Positions 27,450 to 40,351 of a stretch of DNA of 64,000 nt are shown in pieces. Source of the DNA: Echiichthys vipera (Eukaryota; Chordata; Actinopteri; Perciformes; Trachinidae); assembly GCA_963691815.1 (NCBI GenBank), contig OY829645.1, forward strand, positions 19,815,951 to 19,879,950, written 5' to 3'. The translations under genes and the position numbers were made by a program. Positions within the stretch are counted from its first letter, which is position 1, and each line of letters starts with the position of its first letter. The notes under the pieces are model-generated. The model was given only the letters and a program-made list of their open reading frames with translations, ran no database searches and had not been told where the DNA came from.

Positions 27450-28040
27450 TATTTTAGGGCTGGGACTTAACCCCTTTATTACGATTAATTAATTACAGAA
27501 AAAATAAGGCAATTAATCTCAATTTTTGCACTCAGAACGTTGCTCATTGCACGAGTTCCCGCTCGGCCCGTATACTGACGCACAGGATGCAACACGATAG
27601 AAATGAAACCGATGAGAAGCGAGATGATGAGTTGTTGCTGCATACAGTTAAACATGCTGCAGCTAACGTTAGCACAGACAACGCTGAACATGCTGCAGCT
27701 AACGTTAGCACAGAGGATGCTCCTAGGAGGGACTGTCATTAATTGGATCATTTTTGTTTCTATGTTTTTGAAAACATGGATAAAAAGCACTCTATGTTTA
27801 ACTGTTTATTTTATGCCAAGGATATTATCTAAATATTTTTGCAATGTTAGGTTTTTCATTTTCTTGAATATACTGAACTAAGCACTGTTTTTTCTTTACA
27901 ATATATTAAGTTACATAACAAAATCCATTTAAATTGAAAATGTTGCTACTTGTGTCAAATATTGATATGCGATTAATCGTGATTAATTAATTACGTCTCT
28001 AATTAATTAAATATTTTTTTAATCATGTCCTACCACTAAT
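27450..28040. mobile_element. hAT-like nonautonomous element
   Basis: The left end reads tttagggctgggacttaac and the right end, reversed, gtggtaggacatgattaaa: imperfect inverted termini. Both flanks are packed with gattaatt words, the style of a well-known fish hAT-derived repeat (GGGCTGGGC...GATTAAT). No transposase frame is present. Internally there is a two-copy 36-bp tandem repeat. Confidence 0.5.
27651..27722. repeat. two-copy 36-bp tandem repeat with a 12-bp palindrome
   Basis: The unit begins aacatgctgcagctaacg and starts at 27651 and 27687. Its first 28 bases are identical in the two copies. Each copy contains the perfect palindrome gctaacgttagc. Confidence 0.9.
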
Positions 28041-30993
28041 TTATTTATTTCATTTTTGTTTAAAAGTGACTAGTGGAACATTATCTTCCTCACACATACA
28101 GTAGCTGCATGCATATCTGTGCTTATTTGTGTCTTTGCGGCAGCGACTTGTCAGTGATAGGGCGACAGATGGGAGTGAGTCCATCTGTGTTTTTGCAAAT
28201 GCACAAATGGTGTGTGTGTGTGTGTGTCTGTGTGTGTGTAAATTTTGTTTATGAAGCAGTGCAGTGAAGTGCTAGGTGACCTTTCGGGTGGTGTAGAGGT
28301 GCCATCGCTGTGACAGTGAGACAGAACGGGCCCCAGCCCTCCTGTAATGGATGAGCACTCTCAAGGTGAACACCCCTCTTTCCTCGTTTCTCATCCCCCT
28401 TCATCCCACGTGTCCTCTTTTCCGCTGAGACTTGCTGTGTGTGGCCCGTCTCCTTTGGTTTGTTTTTGACCCAGCATGTGTCTAAGGGGTGATTTCATGT
28501 GTCTTGATCTTTGCTTCTGTTTTTGTAGAGTTGCTGTGTGTGCCATAAAAAGAAAAAAAAACCTGTCTCAGTGTATCACAACATATAAATATTAAATATT
28601 AGGTATCTTTTAAAGTGAACAGATGACGGGCTGTACTGAAAAATGAATTCATTAGAAAAAGAAAACTCATGTGATTGCTTCATTATCAGTTACACTGAAC
28701 TACAATCCTTCCTGTTATATCCCATAGAGCTTATCTCGTCAATTGACTTTCTGTAGTGCTCCAACAGTCTAGCTGACACTGCCCTTTCAAAGAGGGGATA
28801 TATGATAATGATGTTGAAAAGGCACACACTAATCCCAAGAGAGTAGTGGTGTGGGTGGAGGTTTCGAGTGTGAGTGTGTGTGTGTGTGTGTGGGGGGGGG
28901 GGTACAATCTGTTCATGTTATTGATCTAAGATGAGGGGACACGCATGGCAGGTCACAGCAACAGACTTGCATGATATTGATGGGTGGGCAAGCAGCCGGC
29001 CACCCTCATCTCTGAGAAATGAACCCTGCTGTTTGTCCGTTAGACAGAGTAGACTGTATTCCTCTAGCCAGGACACGCGGACAGCGACAGCTCACATAGG
29101 CAAAGAAACTGACTTTTAACAGACATTTGAGCTTTATTACCTCGAATGGATCCAGGTTCATCTTAGTTGGATTTTTGGTTTTGTTACTGAAGTGTAGATG
29201 ACCATTGACACTTGTTTACAGGTCCAAATGATCTCAGTCTAGTCCAAGTCAAGTACAAAAATGTGCAGCCAAATTTCAAGACTAAGTAGCATAGATTGAA
29301 TTGTATATTCCAGTTAATCAAACCAATCTCAACAAGGATATTTTCATACTGTTTGTACAGTATTTTGACTCCCAAATTAAAAAATCTGTAAACATTGTGC
29401 ATGGACTGTATTAGCATCATTAGCCATACGTTGTCTAAGAGTTTTTGCCCGACGACTAAGGGTGCACTGACACTGTCCATTCGCACCGTGCCCAAGCGCG
29501 CTTCACAGATGAAGTCTAGTTCGTTTGACCAGTGTAAGTACCGCGCCCAGGAACGGCAGCAATGATTCACAGGCACGAGCGTGCACACATGTACAAGCAC
29601 GAGCGCGAGCATTAACAGCAACCCTGATGTCTGTTTTTATGCGTCTGTTCTCCACTTTTAAAAAGATGCCGCTAAACGTTTCACGGTGGTTTGATGCGGA
29701 GGTGGAGTGTTAGTCAAAAACTGCAGATTTAGTCAAATAAAACTTTCAAAAGTCTGACCAAACTGTGTGTGTGTGTGTATGTCAGTGAGTATGAAGATAC
29801 AGTAACAGCGAAAACACACCAAGGAGCGGCAAAGTGTCATTAGACTTTTATGTGTATAATTGTAATCAGCATACATTGTTTGTGCTGTTTGTTACTGTGG
29901 ATTTTATTGTTCTGTCTATGTTGCTTTGTTTAATTGTGCATTTATACTGACTTGTTATGGTTTTTATTTCTTTGGGTGTGTTTCTCAAATTCTAACTCCT
30001 GTTCCCTGAATGTTGTCTCCTGGCTGCTTGGTAATATATAATTTTGGTGATCCAAATAAACAAAAGATCACACGAAAAAAATTGAAAAATACCCTTCTTT
30101 AATTATTTTTTTTCATCTTTGTGTGATGGAACACACACATACACACACACACAAGAAGAGGGACCATGACCTCTGTGTCCTCAATAGTATTTGAAGCCCA
30201 AGATATAAAGCAAGGCTAAATAAACAGAGGTGGATGAGAAGGAGACAAAATAAGGTCGAACAATTTAGACAAAGGGGGGAAAAAAATAGTAGTAGCCGAG
30301 ATCAAGACAACAAAAGGTCTGAGCCCATTGTGCCAGTAAAAAGGCCTTAATACTGGACTCATAGAGCAGACTAAAGATTCTCTTTATTATAAGCTACACG
30401 TGAAGAAGACCTGATCTCTTTCACTGCAAACATGAGATGCTGAGGTTGGGAAAAAACTTGTGTTTTTTGGGTTTTTTTTGCCTCTTTTCAACCATCAAGG
30501 GATTTTTGACCTGGTTACTGAGTAAACACAGCGAGCTCACTTGGCCCATCTGTGTGGTTCTTCAAATGACCATAACACTGTATGAGCTTTATGTCACTTC
30601 AGCTCCACAGTTACAACACATCACTCAAAGCTAATTGAATATACAAGGGCTTTGCCTTAATTGCTCAATATGCTACTGTAAACAAGTCTAACGAGATTAA
30701 CATTTACACACACTGATGTGAGATATTTGTCATACGTATGTGCTCTGTAGTCGATGAGTTAATTGTCAGATCATTTAATGTTAATGACGTGATTAGGGCA
30801 ACGCTCTAGCTGGTTCAGCACAGCACATAAGGCCTTGCCCTGAACTGGGAAACAGCAGAGCGATTCAAAGAAGATTGCATTTGTGACAAACACCATTCCC
30901 GACTCATCCATCATGCTTGCCAAACTTAGACATTCATTATAAAGTTTGCCGATGGATGCAGCCAGTTCTGCTCGGCCATTCATTTTTTAGACC
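28041..30993. other. unique sequence with short TG tracts, no gene seen
   Basis: Short TG runs at 28210-28240 and 29763-29780. 29180-29760 has open frames on both strands but no recognisable product. No mobile element is clear. Confidence 0.35.
28873..28902. repeat. (TG)n followed by an 11-G run
   Basis: About nine TG units run straight into eleven consecutive G residues. It is the first of two such TG-to-polyG junctions in the window (see 59738-59773). Confidence 0.95.
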
Positions 30994-30996
30994 CTC

Positions 30997-31034
<38 letters not shown>
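30994..31034. repeat. (TC)n microsatellite
   Basis: About 40 bp of TC with one CC interruption. Confidence 0.95.
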
Positions 31035-31040
<6 letters not shown>

Positions 31041-31669
31041 TTTTTAACCTCACTCCCTCTTTTGCGTTCTCTGTGTGTGTACAGCGCGGTGTGAATGAGT
31101 TTCTCTTGTTCCTTCTTTCCTACCGCGGACTGAAAGATGCTGAGCAGCACTGTAACAAAGGAGGCAGTGCATTAATTAAATACAGCAATTTGCTTTCCTC
31201 TCCTTTTTGTTGTGGGGACACAGCGTTAAGATTGATGAGGCACTGTCTGATGCACAAGAAGACCACTACATCTACATCTGAGGCTGATTGTGATGGAACA
31301 TCCATTGAATGACCAGTATGTATTAAGATGTCAGCTTTTACATTATAAACTGTGTTGGTCTGTTTATTCATATTTTATTTCATTTATTATTATTTTTTCA
31401 CTCTCTTTTGCATGTAAGCATATTTGTTTGCCAAGCTGCAGTCGGGCTAATAGTGGCTTTGCAAGCAGTTCTGTATCATCACATCAAAAGGGAGGTGAAT
31501 GAAGAAATAAGTTCAAAATGTTTCTGAGAAATTACATTGTCCATTTGAAAAGTGCCCCTCTCCAAAATCTGTTCTCTTCTGTCTTCTTTGAAACCTTATA
31601 GGTTGGTAAATGTGTTACTGCTGCCCTGTGCAAACATTCACATTATGTACAAGTGTGTTGGCAAACATT
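31035..31669. other. unique sequence, no gene seen
   Basis: 31130-31310 contains a TAATTAAA core in balanced sequence and open frames on both strands without known motifs. It may be conserved noncoding DNA; no gene is supported. Confidence 0.35.
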
Positions 31670-32295
31670 TAGCATGAATGACTCTACCGAGGGCGGTTAA
31701 AACAGCTCAGCACATCATCAGGATGGAGCTGCCATCCATCGAGGGCCTCAACCACAGCGGTGTAGGAAGAGAGACAAATGGATTACCAAAGATCCAAATC
31801 ACCCCAGCCACAAACTGTTCTGTCTGCTGCTGTTCTGGTACCGCTGGATCCAGCTTCATCCCACAGGCTATATGACTCTTGAACTCTAGAGCTCTGTTGT
31901 CAATTTACCTTATATACTGTGCTCGCTGTTATACAAACTGTTTACACCTCTGTGCATATATGTTTACCACTTCTCATTATGCAAGTACAGTCAATATTTA
32001 CCTGCTTACATTCTTTTTACATTTAGTTTATTAATTTGCAATAACTTTCTACACACACAAATATATTTATATATATATATATATATTACTTTGTATTGTA
32101 TTATGTTTATATTGTAGCCCTATATTTTAATTGTACTAGAATGTCTTTGATTCTCATTATGATTTTTACTTGTGTGATTTTCATTATTACAACATTTTTA
32201 ATGAGCATTGTTGGAGGATGTTGCAAAATTTCCATTGCCAACCACCGCTTCTTGTAATTGTTGACGTGATAATAAATAACTTCAAACTGAAACAT
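31670..32295 (+). mobile_element. 5'-truncated LINE 3' end (Rex1-like)
   Basis: The 31678-31875 frame reads AVKTAQHIIRMELPSIEGL and ends SSFIPQAI before a stop. This matches the C-terminal tail of Rex1-type fish LINEs, where an ALxxTAxxI..LPSI block is followed by FPQAI. After the stop comes an AT-rich 3' UTR containing a TA tract (32060-32086), finishing with aataaataacttcaaactgaaac, a typical tail for these elements. RT and endonuclease are absent because of 5' truncation. The frame is slightly damaged. Confidence 0.65.
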
Positions 32296-34782
32296 GATGT
32301 CCAATTATCTTTGCTGAGATGACATACATTATGTTTTAAGTCTATGCATGGAGGGAAAAGAGTACAACATTATCGGAGCTGAAGGAGAACAGGGGAGGAC
32401 AAAAGGAAGAGGAGCCCTTGAGGGTCGTCTCATTATCATACAGGTCGGTATGGATTTCACATTGCAGGGCTGTAATGACCATTTAATGAAGGTTTTCATC
32501 GGCCAATTCACTTCATCAATTACATCATGTTATAAAATGTTTCTGTTTTGATATATGAATCCAATTGGGATTTGCCTGAAGGAGCAGGGGCAATGTCCTG
32601 AGTAAAGAGGGTCCACTTTGGTAAGTAGCATAACCTAACCAATGCTGGATTTTTAAGGCCACTGATATTATATGATAAGAGTTAGAAGAGCATGCAAATG
32701 CACGGTTCAGAGCAAAAAGAGACAGTGAATAGTCTTTTGACATCATAACAGTGCTTTCGCTACAGTTTAAATGCGTATATATCTAGAATATGTCACAGAT
32801 ATAAAAATGTATATTTAACTCAACACCTTCTGTTTCAAAGAAAAAATCCTCTAGAAACTCAACCAATTCAGTCTAAAACAAATACAAATGACATTCATAA
32901 TTAAATTAAATGAAACATTCTATTATTTATCGCCCAAGTAAAACTTTATGTAGAAAGGTAAACAGCGCTTGTGTGGACACCACAGTTTTGGTTTTAGTGA
33001 GGTAGCGGTCACACACTGCTCATGCAGGATTTGTGGCTTGGGCGTAAGGGGAGAAATTAAACCACTAGGGGTCGCAGAAACTTAATTATCTGAGGGTGTT
33101 AAGATACCCTTTAAAAAGCCCGATAATGATATAACTTTGTTTTTGACAAACATTTCTAACAATGATCACTTAAAGTTGCCTCTTTGCTTTTTCTTGTGAC
33201 AAAGATATGTACTGAGTAAAATGTTACAGTTAAAAAATACATAAGACTGTAATTGCATCAATATCATTTCCTTATCTTGCTTATCAACAGACATATATGT
33301 CGGTATTATATATCAGATATTTATACTATTAGTGGTGGTTTATTTAGTCACAGCAAAAGCAATGCAACTACAGAGGCAACTTTATCTGTGATTCACAGAA
33401 CTTTAAGAAGTGAATGTGGACACAGTTTAATGATTATTAGTACAGCCATAGCTATTTTCTCTCATCCACCAACTCACTGAAGTAAGACTTAATTCCAATG
33501 AAGTTATATCATAGTCTTATTGAACACCCACCTCTTTCTCAGCAGTGCTGAGCATCGCCTTCTTCACTATACTTCTCCTTTGTCCCTCTCTCACCTCTGG
33601 CCTCCCCTTAGTGCTGCAGCCTCTCTCCTCTTCACTCTAATTGATAGGAACAGACTTAGTTAAGATGTCACCCGAACACATCCACAAGCCCTCAGATGTG
33701 GCGACAGCCAACCATCGAAAGCCCACCCGATGCCGCACACAGACAAACCGATGGTTAAATTGGTGTTGTAGGAGGGTCAGCAGTGCCTGAGGCCCTCAGG
33801 GAACATTTGACCCTTCCTGTCACACACTTGCAAAGTTGTACACACTCTCCACACGTCAGCTGGTAAAGCCTCACAATCCATTTACTTCCACAGCGGATCA
33901 ATTAGCAAATAGAGCCAGTTTTGCAGGTACTACAGACTTTCAAGTATGCACATATATGCACATGCACACGCCACTCACTAGCAGCATGTATTATGATTGG
34001 TAATTGCTTCCCTAGCTCTGACCCAGCTGTCATGATCAATGGGTGTGACCAGGTGATTAGACAAGACAAGCACCGAAAGCCATTGATTAGAGACATCCAT
34101 TCCATAGGATATAGATTTATGAGCCCCTCCACTGCACAATGAGTCAACCCAATGGGATTTCTTGTGTAAAGGTTACAAAAGGGTAGAGAATCTTCTCCTA
34201 AAGGATTTTCATTTCTAACAGGATAGAAGTGACCTTTTCAAGAAACTTTGTCAGAATAGTGAGGGATGATGTAATTGTAGAACATACACCTTCAGTATGG
34301 ACCCCCGTGTTTGGCAAAAGGGTTAAGGTTAGCAGTTTTGATTGAAATTTAGTAATTATTTCTTTCTGATGAAAAATGTTCATAAACTTGGCAGAGAGCT
34401 CGCTCGTTTTTATCACATGATTCAAGAAAACTAATGTTACCAAACACTGGGATTAAAAGATAACAAAAGTCCAACTACTGTGTCCATTTCTATTCTTTAT
34501 TTTTTTTTAAATGAAAGGAATGTCACTGTAGAATATAGAAATTATTTTTAAAAAGTACTGTAAATGTCTGTCTTACACATACACATAACAAACAAATAAA
34601 TACCATAGCAAACCTATTTGGAAAACATGACTTTTAAGCATTTTCAGACCTCAAGTAATGCATTCCAAATAATATACAGCTAAATTAGATGGGATCAATA
34701 CTCTACAGTTGTTATTGCTGCATGGAGCAAATCAATAGACTGTAATAGAATTGTTTTCCTGTGTGTTTAAATGATACTGTAG
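32296..34782. other. unique sequence, no gene seen
   Basis: 32940-33110 includes accactaggggtcgcagaaac, a wording seen in short dispersed fish repeats, but termini were not resolved. 33640-34150 is balanced in composition (gatcaattagcaaatag and neighbours) and might be conserved noncoding DNA. No gene-like frame. Confidence 0.35.
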
Positions 34783-34908
<126 letters not shown>

Positions 34909-36559
34909 TACAGTATGTACAGCAGTTGGGACAGTCTAAATAGGAATTAATGGATGGAATTTTATTAGTTTTTTGCAGTAGCCAGAGGATAAATCCATTA
35001 AAAAAAATGCAAGGTTGTGTTTTCAGAGAGGCTAGTCTTCCAATTGTGTGATACCCAGAACTTTTTAAAAACACAAAACATACCTGCAAATGAAACAACT
35101 TGCAAAGTGTATTATTTTTGCTGTATCTAATTTTGTTCTGTATGTAACTACAGATATGAAGAAGGAAATTAGATTACAGATTACATCTTCATCATAGTTT
35201 GACAGCAATATAAAAAATATTTTTTCTTTTCTTTTTTTCATTTCTTTACAATACCTTAGCTGTTTTGTTCACTGCTCTGATGAGACTTGATGTGTCTGGA
35301 AAGGATAAATGATCGTTAAGACTTGAACACGTTCAGCTTGCACCTTGAAAATAAATTACTGCTACCACTGCACCTTGTGCTCCCCGGAGGATCTCACCTG
35401 TGAAATAACTCAGATGAGACATGAAACACTGACGTTATTGTTGAGGAGGATAGGGGAAATAAAGAAAATGGAGAGTGAAAAAGGCATTCTAATCCATTTA
35501 ATAGTTCTGGTAGAAGGGGGGGGAGGGGGTCTCATTTATCTTTTCTGAAGATTCACAACCAACCAAGTGATTAAAAAACTGGCCACAAGCCTGGCCTGTT
35601 GTGTCTGTGTAAACAAAAAAAAGCAAGACTTTTGCATCTTCCACCCTGCTGTTCACGTGGTGATCAGCAAAAGTGTATCTCTAGAAACTTGCTGTCAGGC
35701 AGAATGGATTGTACTTGATTTCCAATAAGGTGCTTAAGAACGATCCCTAATCATGCCTTTAATTAGAATCCCTTGGTCATTAAGGGGAGATAATTCAGTG
35801 AAAAATAACTCTCCTCTCTGTGGGAGCAGCAAAGCGACAGACGGACCAACGGTCTGCTCTGTACATAGGCAAATTCCTCTTCCTCCGTGCAGAATACATT
35901 ATAGAAAGCCTAAGTACGAAGGTAACAAATTAGGCTTCATGCATTTGACCCTCCCCGCTATTGAAGTAGCCAGAAAAAACTGTAAACCACTGAGATGGAC
36001 AGTAAACCAAATAAACACATCTCACGACCTTGTGTAAACTCAAAAACTGAAAAGTTTAAGACTCTGAAAAACAATTTTCTCAGTCAGCTTCTTACTATGA
36101 GCAATGGAATCTTACATTAACATGCAATTTACCAAAATTGGAAGAGGTTTAGTTACTTCACAACAGATAAATGTAATGTTTTGTCGTGTTCTTATTTATG
36201 GTGTAAAGTGAACATGAAAAAAACATGGAAAAAAAGATTGAATCTATTTATTTGCACTAATAAGGAGGATTATGCAATATTTGGATCAAAGTGTAATGAT
36301 GTTGTGGTGGCCAATTGTGGTACAATAATGACTCCTTAATAGCGTCCAGGCTACAGTAACTCTGCGGGAGAGAAATTGAAGGCTGGCCGGCACTGGGCTT
36401 TTTGTGTCAAGTAGGCAGAAAGGCAACTAAAAGAAAATAATCTATTACCAAGCTCTCGCAGACAAAGGCAAAAACTTGACTGGCTGACTAGAAACAAAAG
36501 AAACAAGAACATCTGCAAAACCTGGGATATATTGATGATGAACTGATGAAGCACCCTTC
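34909..36559. other. unique sequence; candidate conserved noncoding block at 35690-36040
   Basis: 35690-36040 has a low-repeat, balanced texture with ctttaattagaatcccttgg, gtcattaagg and tgcatttgacc cores. A 94-codon open frame there (35753-36037) has no recognisable domain and no good splice context, so it is not called a gene. Confidence 0.35.
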
Positions 36560-36743
36560 ATTAATGTGTGTGTCACAGGGTGTGTGACACAGGGTGATGT
36601 GATGTGTCTAGTGCAGTTGCATGACTTATTGTCAAGTGCATGCTTTGCGTGCCTTCTCGCTTACAGAAAACTGCCGCTGGCTAGCCCTTGTGGTGAAAAG
36701 GGATGCCGTGTGCGGAAGTTTTCCCCCGCCAATACACAGCCTC

Positions 36744-36791
36744 TCCATCACCAAGACTCTCCATCACCAAGATTTTCCATCACCAAGACTC
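36744..36791. repeat. three-copy 16-bp tandem repeat
   Basis: Unit tccatcaccaagactc, repeated exactly at 16-bp spacing; the middle copy differs at its last bases. Confidence 0.9.
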
Positions 36792-37519
36792 CTGCCGTGC
36801 CTCCTCATGGCCACACACGGTAACTGGTTGTCTTGCGACTCCAGGCTAAATCGGCAGGGGATCTTGGAGCCGCAGTGGGCCCCACAGGTAAGGTGTGCAG
36901 GCCCTCCGGGGGATGGACACGCCCTGACGCCTACCAACCACTGCACACACCCACAACTGTCTTGTTGGCCAGGTGAAGACTACGGGAGTCAACCCCTAAC
37001 GAAAAATCTGTGGTGGTAACCCGCAAGAGGTGAGCATCAGTGACCGGTGACTGGGCAGTATCCTGCCACTCTCCACAGCGGCTGGCCGTCTTGATCTCTT
37101 CTTGCCGCCAGTCCAACTATGAAGTGCCAAGATAGTGGGTTGAGGAATGTGCTCCCCCCCTCCCACTTTAATCATCCCCTGCACAAGTTTCATTTCATGC
37201 TTCACTTGACCTCTTGTAACAAGTCCCACGGCGCTGGAGTCAGGGCAGTGAGGGTAGGTACAGGAGGGTACTGGGAGCCTTCAGTCCTGCTCTACACGTG
37301 TGAAGGCCCTGGGGTGATGGTCGCTGGTTGGTCGGAACCCGGAGACAGCGGCCTCCTCCGGCAGCACCCAGGGTGACTGGGCGGCCCTTTTTAGGATCCA
37401 CGCCGCCGGGACTACAAAAGGTGACCGAAACATTGTCTGTCTCCAGCAACCATGGGTATGTAACCAAACCTACCGTGGCTTCCCTCTATTCGGTCAAAAC
37501 AATGCACAAAAAAGTATTC

Positions 37520-39420
37520 CTAAGAAACTTACCTTAGGGACCTGGAATGTTAGAACACTGCTAGATAGCGACTCCAATCTCCGTCCTCAGAAATGAACAG
37601 CTCTTATTGCACACAAACTATGAGTTGGCACTGATCACCACCTATGGGAAAAGGTCTTAGGTAATCACGGCACTGGTATGTGCAACGCAAACGGCCTCCG
37701 ACTTCTCAGCCTATGCTCTGAACATGCGTTGGCACTAACCAACACCATGTTCCAGCTTCGGGAAATGCACAAAAACAAACTGGATGCACCCCAGATCCAA
37801 GCAATGGCACCTGCTAGATTATACCATCACTCGCCAGCGCGATCTGAAGGATGTCATCATCACTTGCCTAATGCGAGGAGCTGATGGATGGACAGACCAC
37901 TGACTAGTCAGAACCAAGCTCAAACTAAATATACGACATCCAGCCTCTTCAAGACCCAAACTTTCGAACATTGCTGCAGGATGAACTTGAAAGAGAGCTC
38001 ACCACAACAACCACTGGACTGATAAACACTGAAGATCTCAGTAGAGCATGGGAGGACGCCTGTACCACCATCCTAACAACATCACGGGGTTCTCGGTACT
38101 CATACGGAAAAAAAAAACAGAGACGGTTTGATGAGCAGGCTGTTGAGATCCACAACCTGCTGAGAGAGAAAAACAAAGCCCTTGCTGTAACCCTAAGTGA
38201 TCAATCCCCTGCAGCACATGCAAAGCTAGCTGCACTCCACTCAAAAACCCAACGTGAAATGAGGACCATGGAGAACCAATGGTGGTCCAAGTTAGCCCAA
38301 GAGATCCAAAGTTTTGCAGACACTGGGAACCAACAACAGTTTTACTTCGCCCTGAAAACTGCATATGGACCATCCAGAAATGCTTTCCACCCAGTCAGAA
38401 GTGTGTACGGACTGACCCTGTTCACGGAGAAGACTCAGATTCTTAATCTGTGGGTGGTACACTACCGCAAACTGTTGAACAGGGTAAGTGACACTGACCA
38501 AAGCCTGCTTGATAATCTGCCCAACTCACCTCTCATAAGCAAACCTGACACTCCACCAACAATCGCCAGTCCAGAAGTCACTGGATGGACTGGATGAACA
38601 ATAAGGCAAATGGTCCCGATGGTACTCCTGCTGAAATCCTGAAATATGGCGGGGATGCAGTTCTCAACTGCGTCCATAGCATCATAATAGCCATCTGGAA
38701 AACTAAGTGTGTGCCACAACAGTGGAAAGATGCTGACATCCCAAATGTGCATAAAAAGAAAGGAGACATCGCCATCTGTGGCAACAGTCAGGGGATCTGA
38801 CTCATGTTCAGTGCTGAAAAGGTGCTTGCCAGAGTTATGCTCCTTCGAATACTAAAGTATGCTGCCGACCAAATCTTGCCTGAAACTCAATGTGGATTCA
38901 GGAAAGAGCGCAGTACAACCGACATGCTCTTTGTAGACCACTACTCTGGAACATCTTGCAAAAATGTGGTTGTCCACCCACCTTCCTGTCAGTCCTAGCT
39001 GCCCTCCACAATGGGGCAGAGGTTCGTGTCATCAGCACAGGAGGTAAATCTGAACCATTCACAGTGGATACAGGTGTCAGACAAGGCTGTGTCATCGCTC
39101 CAGTCATCTTCAACATCTTCCTTGCTGGTGTTATGGAAAGGGCCAGCAACTTGCTGCCTTCCGACTGTGGTATTCCCATCTCGTACAGCTTGGATGGCGA
39201 CCTTTTCAATCTACGCCGTCTTCAAGCGAAGACCAAAGTGTCTGAAGAAACATCCTTGACCTACAGTATGCTGACAATGCAGCATATGTTGGCTGTTCAC
39301 CAGAAGTCCTACAGCAGACTATTAACACCATTGCTGACACCTGTAGTCGTGCAGGCCTTGTTATTAACACCAATAAAACTGAGGTGCTCTCAATGAGAGA
39401 CCCACCACATGAGCCTGTCA
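37520..39420 (+). pseudogene. LINE endonuclease and RT relic (5' part)
   Basis: The endonuclease start TLGTWNVRTLLD is at about 37530. A deletion then jumps to CNANGLRLLSLCSEHALALTN (37678), with DGWTDH, the terminal catalytic block, in another frame at about 37890. 37971-38597 is open and encodes the linker (ENQWWSKLAQEIQSFADTGN, FALKTAYGPSRNAFHPVRS). RT blocks follow: NKANGPDGTPAEILKYGGDAVLN (38600), VPQQWKDADI, EKVLARVMLLRIL, QILPETQCGFRKERSTTDMLF (38875), GVRQGCVIAPVIFNIFLAGVM (39075) and FNLRRLQAKTKVSEE. The segment that should hold the first RT catalytic Asp is deleted between DMLF and the CPPTFLSVL block. The frame changes several times. Confidence 0.8.
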
Positions 39421-40350
39421 CATCTCATCTCATCTCATCTTCAACCGCTTATCCGGGGGCCGGGTCGCGGGGGCAGCAGCTCTAGCAGGGGACCCCAAAC
39501 TTCCCTTTCCCGGGCCAAGTTAACCAGCTCTAACTGGGAGATCCAGAGGCGTTCCCAGGTCAGTGTGGAGATATAATCTCTCCACCTAGTCCAGGGTCTT
39601 CACCGAGGCCTCCTCCCAGCTGGACGTGCCTGGAACACCTCCCTAGGGAGGCACCCAGGGGACATCCTTACTAGATGCCTGAACCACCTCAACTGGCTCC
39701 TTTCAACGCAAAGGAGCAGCGGCTCTAGTCCCAGTTCCTCACGGATGGTTGAACTTCTCACCCTATCTCTAAGAGACTCCAGCGACCCTCCTGAGAAAGC
39801 CCATTTTGGCCGCTTGTACCCGCAACCTCATTCTTTCGGTCATGACCCAGCTTTCATGGCCGTAGGGGAGGATAGGAACGAAGATTGACCAGTAGATCGA
39901 GAGCTTTGCCTTCGGCTCAGCTCTCTTTTCGTCACAACGGTGCGGTAGAGCGACGGCAACACCGCCCCTGCTGCTCCGATTCTCCAGCCAAACTCACGCT
40001 CCATCGTCCCCTCACTCGTGAACATGATCCCGAGGTACTTGAACTCCTTCACTTGGGGTAAGGACTCTTTCCCTAATTGGAGTAAGCAATCCACCGGTTT
40101 CCTGCTGAGAGCCATGGCCTCAGATTTAGAGATGCTGATCCTCATCCCAGCCGTATCACACTCGAACACAAACCAATCCAGTGAGTGCTGAAGGTCACTG
40201 ACCTACGATGTCATCAGGACCATGATGATGGCCATCATCTGCAAAAAGCAGAGACGAGATCCCAGCCCACCAAACTGCAACCCCTCCCCACCACGACTAC
40301 GCCATGATAACCTGTCCATGAAAATCACAAACAAGATTGGTGACAAAGCG
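39421..40350 (-). mobile_element. Rex3-like LINE fragment nested antisense in another LINE
   Basis: The minus strand ends in a GATGA tandem tail (plus strand: catctcatctcatctcatc). It carries a Rex3 3' UTR and the C-terminal RT frame 39840-40169 (AGMRISISKSEAMALSRK, LPQVKEFKYLGIMFTSEG, MEREFGWRIGAAGAVL). At its upper limit it still reads ALSPILFVIFMDR, so it is truncated at that RT motif. Host LINE coding resumes in frame immediately beyond 40351 with only a 2-base CA overlap at the junction. No longer target duplication is visible. Confidence 0.85.
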
Positions 40351-40351
40351 C

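Noticed and set aside
36560..37520. Host gene with several 60-130 codon frames
   Set aside because: Open frames lie on both strands, none with a domain. The region is best explained as the leader of the LINE whose endonuclease begins at about 37530.
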